A DNA stretch of 64,000 bases, from NCBI GenBank assembly GCA_017468435.1, contig JAFUIP010000015.1:62001-126000 (forward strand), given 5' to 3'. The DNA comes from Bacteroidales bacterium (lineage in GTDB: Bacteria; Bacteroidota; Bacteroidia; Bacteroidales; UBA1402). The notes under the pieces are model-generated. The model had not been told where the DNA came from, searched no databases, and worked only from the letters and a program-made list of their open reading frames with translations. How positions within the stretch are numbered: the first letter of the stretch is position 1; each line of letters begins with the position of its first letter. Of the stretch, positions 61,701-64,000 are shown piece by piece. Made by a program: the position numbers and the translations under genes.

Positions 61701-62567
61701 TTATTTCGAACGCCACAAAAGATAGTTTTCGTTTTGGAAGGCGTCACCGGGATGTGGATAGATTATTTGCAAAGCCTGCTGATGATTGCGATAAAAACCG
61801 AAAGATTTTGTGCCCACCAGGTAAATGGCATTATCTATCTGCAAATCAACCAAAGCCTGCGCAAAATCGTGGAAAGACTCCTGCGTACGACTCATCACCA
61901 CCAATATTTCGCCATTCCTTTCGCATAGCGCCTTTCTAATAGCCTTTCCTTTCGGTTCATTTTCTATCATCACGCCATTATCAACCAAAGGATACTGACG
62001 AAAGAAATAGCCTTCTTTTTCGGTAGCTTCTTCGAATAATGGCGAATTTTCTGCCACTCCTATATTCAATTTTCCGTCAATAATGCCGGCATAACCCTTC
62101 TTCGACAATCCCCAAGACAAAGGCCTGCCTTTCAACACAAAAGCCCCAACAATCTTGCCATTATCGGCTCGCACGTCGGCAGCTCGGGTGGCAAAAACAA
62201 TGCTTTCGTCTTGCTCATCGGGAACACCCATATACAATTCGGGCATCGCATGATGAGGAATGTAAATATCCAAAGGAATATCGTTTATGCTGTCTTGCAG
62301 ATGTTCCACATAAGCTTTCTCGACAAGCGTATCGGTGTAATGTCCCAATGGAGGCAAACTATCCTGTTTATCAGATTCATAAACAGGAGACGACACAGGT
62401 TTATCAAATAAGAACAAAGCCGCCAAGACAAACACAAGCACTGCCAAAGCAAACACAGCTATCCACGTATATTTCCGTGACTTAGGCTTCTTGCTTTCCG
62501 AAAGCAGCGTCTTCTGTCCGACTATTCTCAATTCGTCGTCGTGTATGTCGAAGTTATTTTTGCCCAT
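61701..62567 (-). CDS. Membrane protein with phosphodiester glycosidase (NAGPA)-like domain
   Basis: A 288-residue protein: a cytoplasmic N-terminus of about 33 residues, one membrane helix (about 35-55), then an extracytoplasmic domain. RPLSWGLSKKGYAGIIDGKL, VDNGVMIENEPKGKAIRKAL and ESFHDFAQALVDLQIDNAIY resemble the NAGPA/DUF2233 fold of phosphodiester glycosidases. The assignment is by pattern and moderate. Its start overlaps the end of the LytTR gene by 14 bases, so it is the second gene of that operon and may be a LytTR-linked membrane partner. Confidence 0.6.
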   Translation of the reverse strand: MGKNNFDIHDDELRIVGQKTLLSESKKPKSRKYTWIAVFALAVLVFVLAALFLFDKPVSSPVYESDKQDSLPPLGHYTDTLVEKAYVEHLQDSINDIPLDIYIPHHAMPELYMGVPDEQDESIVFATRAADVRADNGKIVGAFVLKGRPLSWGLSKKGYAGIIDGKLNIGVAENSPLFEEATEKEGYFFRQYPLVDNGVMIENEPKGKAIRKALCERNGEILVVMSRTQESFHDFAQALVDLQIDNAIYLVGTKSFGFYRNHQQALQIIYPHPGDAFQNENYLLWRSK

Positions 62568-62931
62568 CGTCGTAATTTCTTAATGATTCCATATAGGCCT
62601 TCAGCTTGATTAAGACTTCGCGCGAAGCAGAAAGTTCGTGATAACAAGTGGCGCAGTCCGACAGAATCAGTTGTTGTTTTGCAATATCTATTACATAAAT
62701 ATATTCCGTGTTGATAATCAATCCCCTACCCAGCCTGAGAAACTGAGAACCATCATCGCCCAACTGGTTGCCAATCAGATCTTCCAACTGACCCAATTGA
62801 AACGAAACCAAGCGACGGCGGTTGTCGAGCGTAACAACATTGGAATAATTACCTTCGGAAGAGATATACACAAGTCTCTCCTGCGGTATTCGCAAGAGTT
62901 CTGTGCCCTTTGATATAACGATAGCGCTCAT
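62554..62931 (-). CDS. LytTR-type DNA-binding regulator
   Basis: A 125-residue protein consisting only of a LytTR domain: RIPQERLVYISSEGNYSNVV, the turn FLRLGRGLIINTEYIYVID and HELSASREVLIKL. No receiver domain is attached. The start at 62931 is the ATG directly before the domain; an in-frame extension upstream covers the promoter. A minus-strand TACTTTTG box (plus-strand 62952-62959) is a probable -7 element. Stand-alone LytTR proteins in Bacteroidetes are often controlled by a membrane partner encoded beside them, here possibly the overlapping downstream gene. Confidence 0.85.
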   Translation of the reverse strand: MSAIVISKGTELLRIPQERLVYISSEGNYSNVVTLDNRRRLVSFQLGQLEDLIGNQLGDDGSQFLRLGRGLIINTEYIYVIDIAKQQLILSDCATCYHELSASREVLIKLKAYMESLRNYDDGQK

Positions 62932-63155
62932 CCGAGAAGTTGAATTTTCACAAAAGTACAAATTAATTCCGTAGAAATTGACGCAGGCAGTTCTTAAGTA
63001 CGAAATGAAAATATAGTGTACGAACGAGCCACCGCCATGCGCTTTCGTATAGCAGAATTGCAACTCATACATTACAGACAAAAGACTCTTGTGATCAAAC
63101 AATTAAACACGATTTTTGCAGAAAATTCTTATCAAATCATTTAATCAAAAAAGTC

Positions 63156-64000
63156 ATGAACACGAAAACAAAACGCATCATCGGCATTTCTGCCTGGAGT
63201 CTGTTGGCTGCCATTCTCGTTGTTGGTATCATTTTCATTAGCACACACGAAAAGCCCATTGCTGAAAACGTGTCGGAAGAAGGATTCCTCCTCAACGACG
63301 ACCTGGTTGCCCTCAGAGAAAACGACGGAAGAATCACCATCAAGAATGAAAAAACCGGAACCATCACCGCCGAAAACATCAAACTAGATTGGGGAATTCC
63401 TTCGCCCAACGATTCGCTGGGTGTATTCAGCACCGACGGCAAAAGAGGCTATTACAATTCATACACAGGAGAGATTGTCGTTGAAGCTCAATACCGTCGC
63501 GCCTGGGTGTTTTCGGAAGGTTTGGCGGCTGTGCAGAAAAACGGGAACATTGGCTTTATCAACCGAAAAGGGGAAGTTGTGATTCCTTTTGTATATCCTT
63601 ATCATGGCAATCCGCTTCACGAGTTTATTTTCAAGAACGGACATTGTATCGTTGCCGATACCAACGGAAAATGCGGTGTCATCAACACACAAGGTGAATG
63701 GATTATCCAACCTAGATACGATCACATCGAAGCCTACGATGAATATATCATCGCCTCCAGCGCCGGCATTAGAAAGCAGCTGACTTACAACGAGGAAATA
63801 ATCAATGCCTTTGTGGTGGACCGCATCAGTGCCTTATCGTTCACCGAATCGGAGCGCTACGAAAACAAAGATGGAGAAATTGTATATATCGACAAAAAAG
63901 TTGCCACCGGACTGTTCTCTTATCGAGTGAGCGGACGCTGCGGCTTGATGGACGCCAATTGCAAACGACTCACCGACCCTTTGTATGAGAGCATCATTGC
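63156..64000 (+). CDS. Membrane-anchored WG-repeat protein (3' truncated)
   Basis: The frame opens at ATG 63156 and is still open at the window end (281 codons seen). One membrane helix (about 8-29, SAWSLLAAILVVGIIFIST) is followed by WG/KWG-type repeats, for example GLAAVQKNGNIGFINRKGEV, GKCGVINTQGEWIIQPRYD and GRCGLMDANCKRLTDPLYES. These repeats form beta structures of unknown function. The anchor suggests a periplasmic location. It is divergent from the LytTR gene, with a GATTTTTG box near 63111-63118. Confidence 0.8.
   Translation, partial: MNTKTKRIIGISAWSLLAAILVVGIIFISTHEKPIAENVSEEGFLLNDDLVALRENDGRITIKNEKTGTITAENIKLDWGIPSPNDSLGVFSTDGKRGYYNSYTGEIVVEAQYRRAWVFSEGLAAVQKNGNIGFINRKGEVVIPFVYPYHGNPLHEFIFKNGHCIVADTNGKCGVINTQGEWIIQPRYDHIEAYDEYIIASSAGIRKQLTYNEEIINAFVVDRISALSFTESERYENKDGEIVYIDKKVATGLFSYRVSGRCGLMDANCKRLTDPLYESII

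Overview
The window looks like a chromosome segment of a Bacteroidales-type bacterium (phylum Bacteroidota). Promoters repeatedly show the phylum-specific pattern TTTG, about 19 bases, then TAnnTTTG. The two tRNA genes lack an encoded CCA. The window carries type IX secretion (T9SS) genes porU and porV, lipoproteins with Bacteroidetes-style lipoboxes, DUF3244 proteins and a TPR/HTH membrane regulator. I cannot name the genus from sequence alone.

Layout. 0-4.2 kb: a truncated CotH-type T9SS cargo protein, a ROK kinase and a membrane TPR/HTH regulator. 4.2-17 kb: an envelope region with two small secreted DUF3244-type proteins, two lipoproteins of unknown role, an O-antigen ligase-like membrane protein, a transglutaminase-like lipoprotein and two large paralogous macroglobulin-like exported proteins. 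17-20.1 kb: rplM-rpsI-rpsB-tsf. 20.1-29.7 kb: a SUI1-family gene, an FAH-family hydrolase, porU, then porV-ispF-nitroreductase-GH28-CpXC packed as an operon. 29.7-34.3 kb: fabH, then fabK-fabF-fabZ-fabG, which together encode a full type II fatty-acid initiation and elongation cycle. 34.3-34.9 kb: intergenic DNA with three copies of a palindromic repeat. 34.9-42.4 kb: a lipid A acyltransferase, a RecD-like helicase, a pseudopilin-like protein, DUF3822, rsmD, aroB and typA.

42.5-56.6 kb is the accessory part. Behind tRNA-Pro(GGG) sits a two-gene DUF4160/DUF2442-HTH cassette flanked by perfect 49-bp direct repeats that are copies of the tRNA terminator. Next come a broken toxin with an intact XRE antitoxin, and a short transcription unit with a structured leader and a 30-codon ORF. 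After these is an AT-rich block: on the minus strand an ECF sigma factor, a membrane anti-sigma factor, an exported caspase-like protease and two exported TPR-CHAT proteases; on the plus strand, divergently, a small secreted protein, a coiled-coil protein and an FGE-sulfatase-fold protein. I infer that the minus-strand set is a self-contained envelope signalling system in which exported CHAT or caspase proteases control a sigma factor. This is the best candidate for an undescribed system here.

56.6-64 kb: an exported TPR protein, a GH127 arabinofuranosidase-family enzyme, a BASS-type transporter, tRNA-Leu(UAA), a phosphodiester-glycosidase-like membrane protein overlapping a LytTR regulator, and a WG-repeat protein that runs off the end.

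Two genome-wide habits show up locally. Stop codons of several genes are followed by short degenerate tandem copies that contain the stop codon. Several surface-protein genes switch abruptly from GC-richer to AT-rich sequence inside the gene, which suggests domain exchange.
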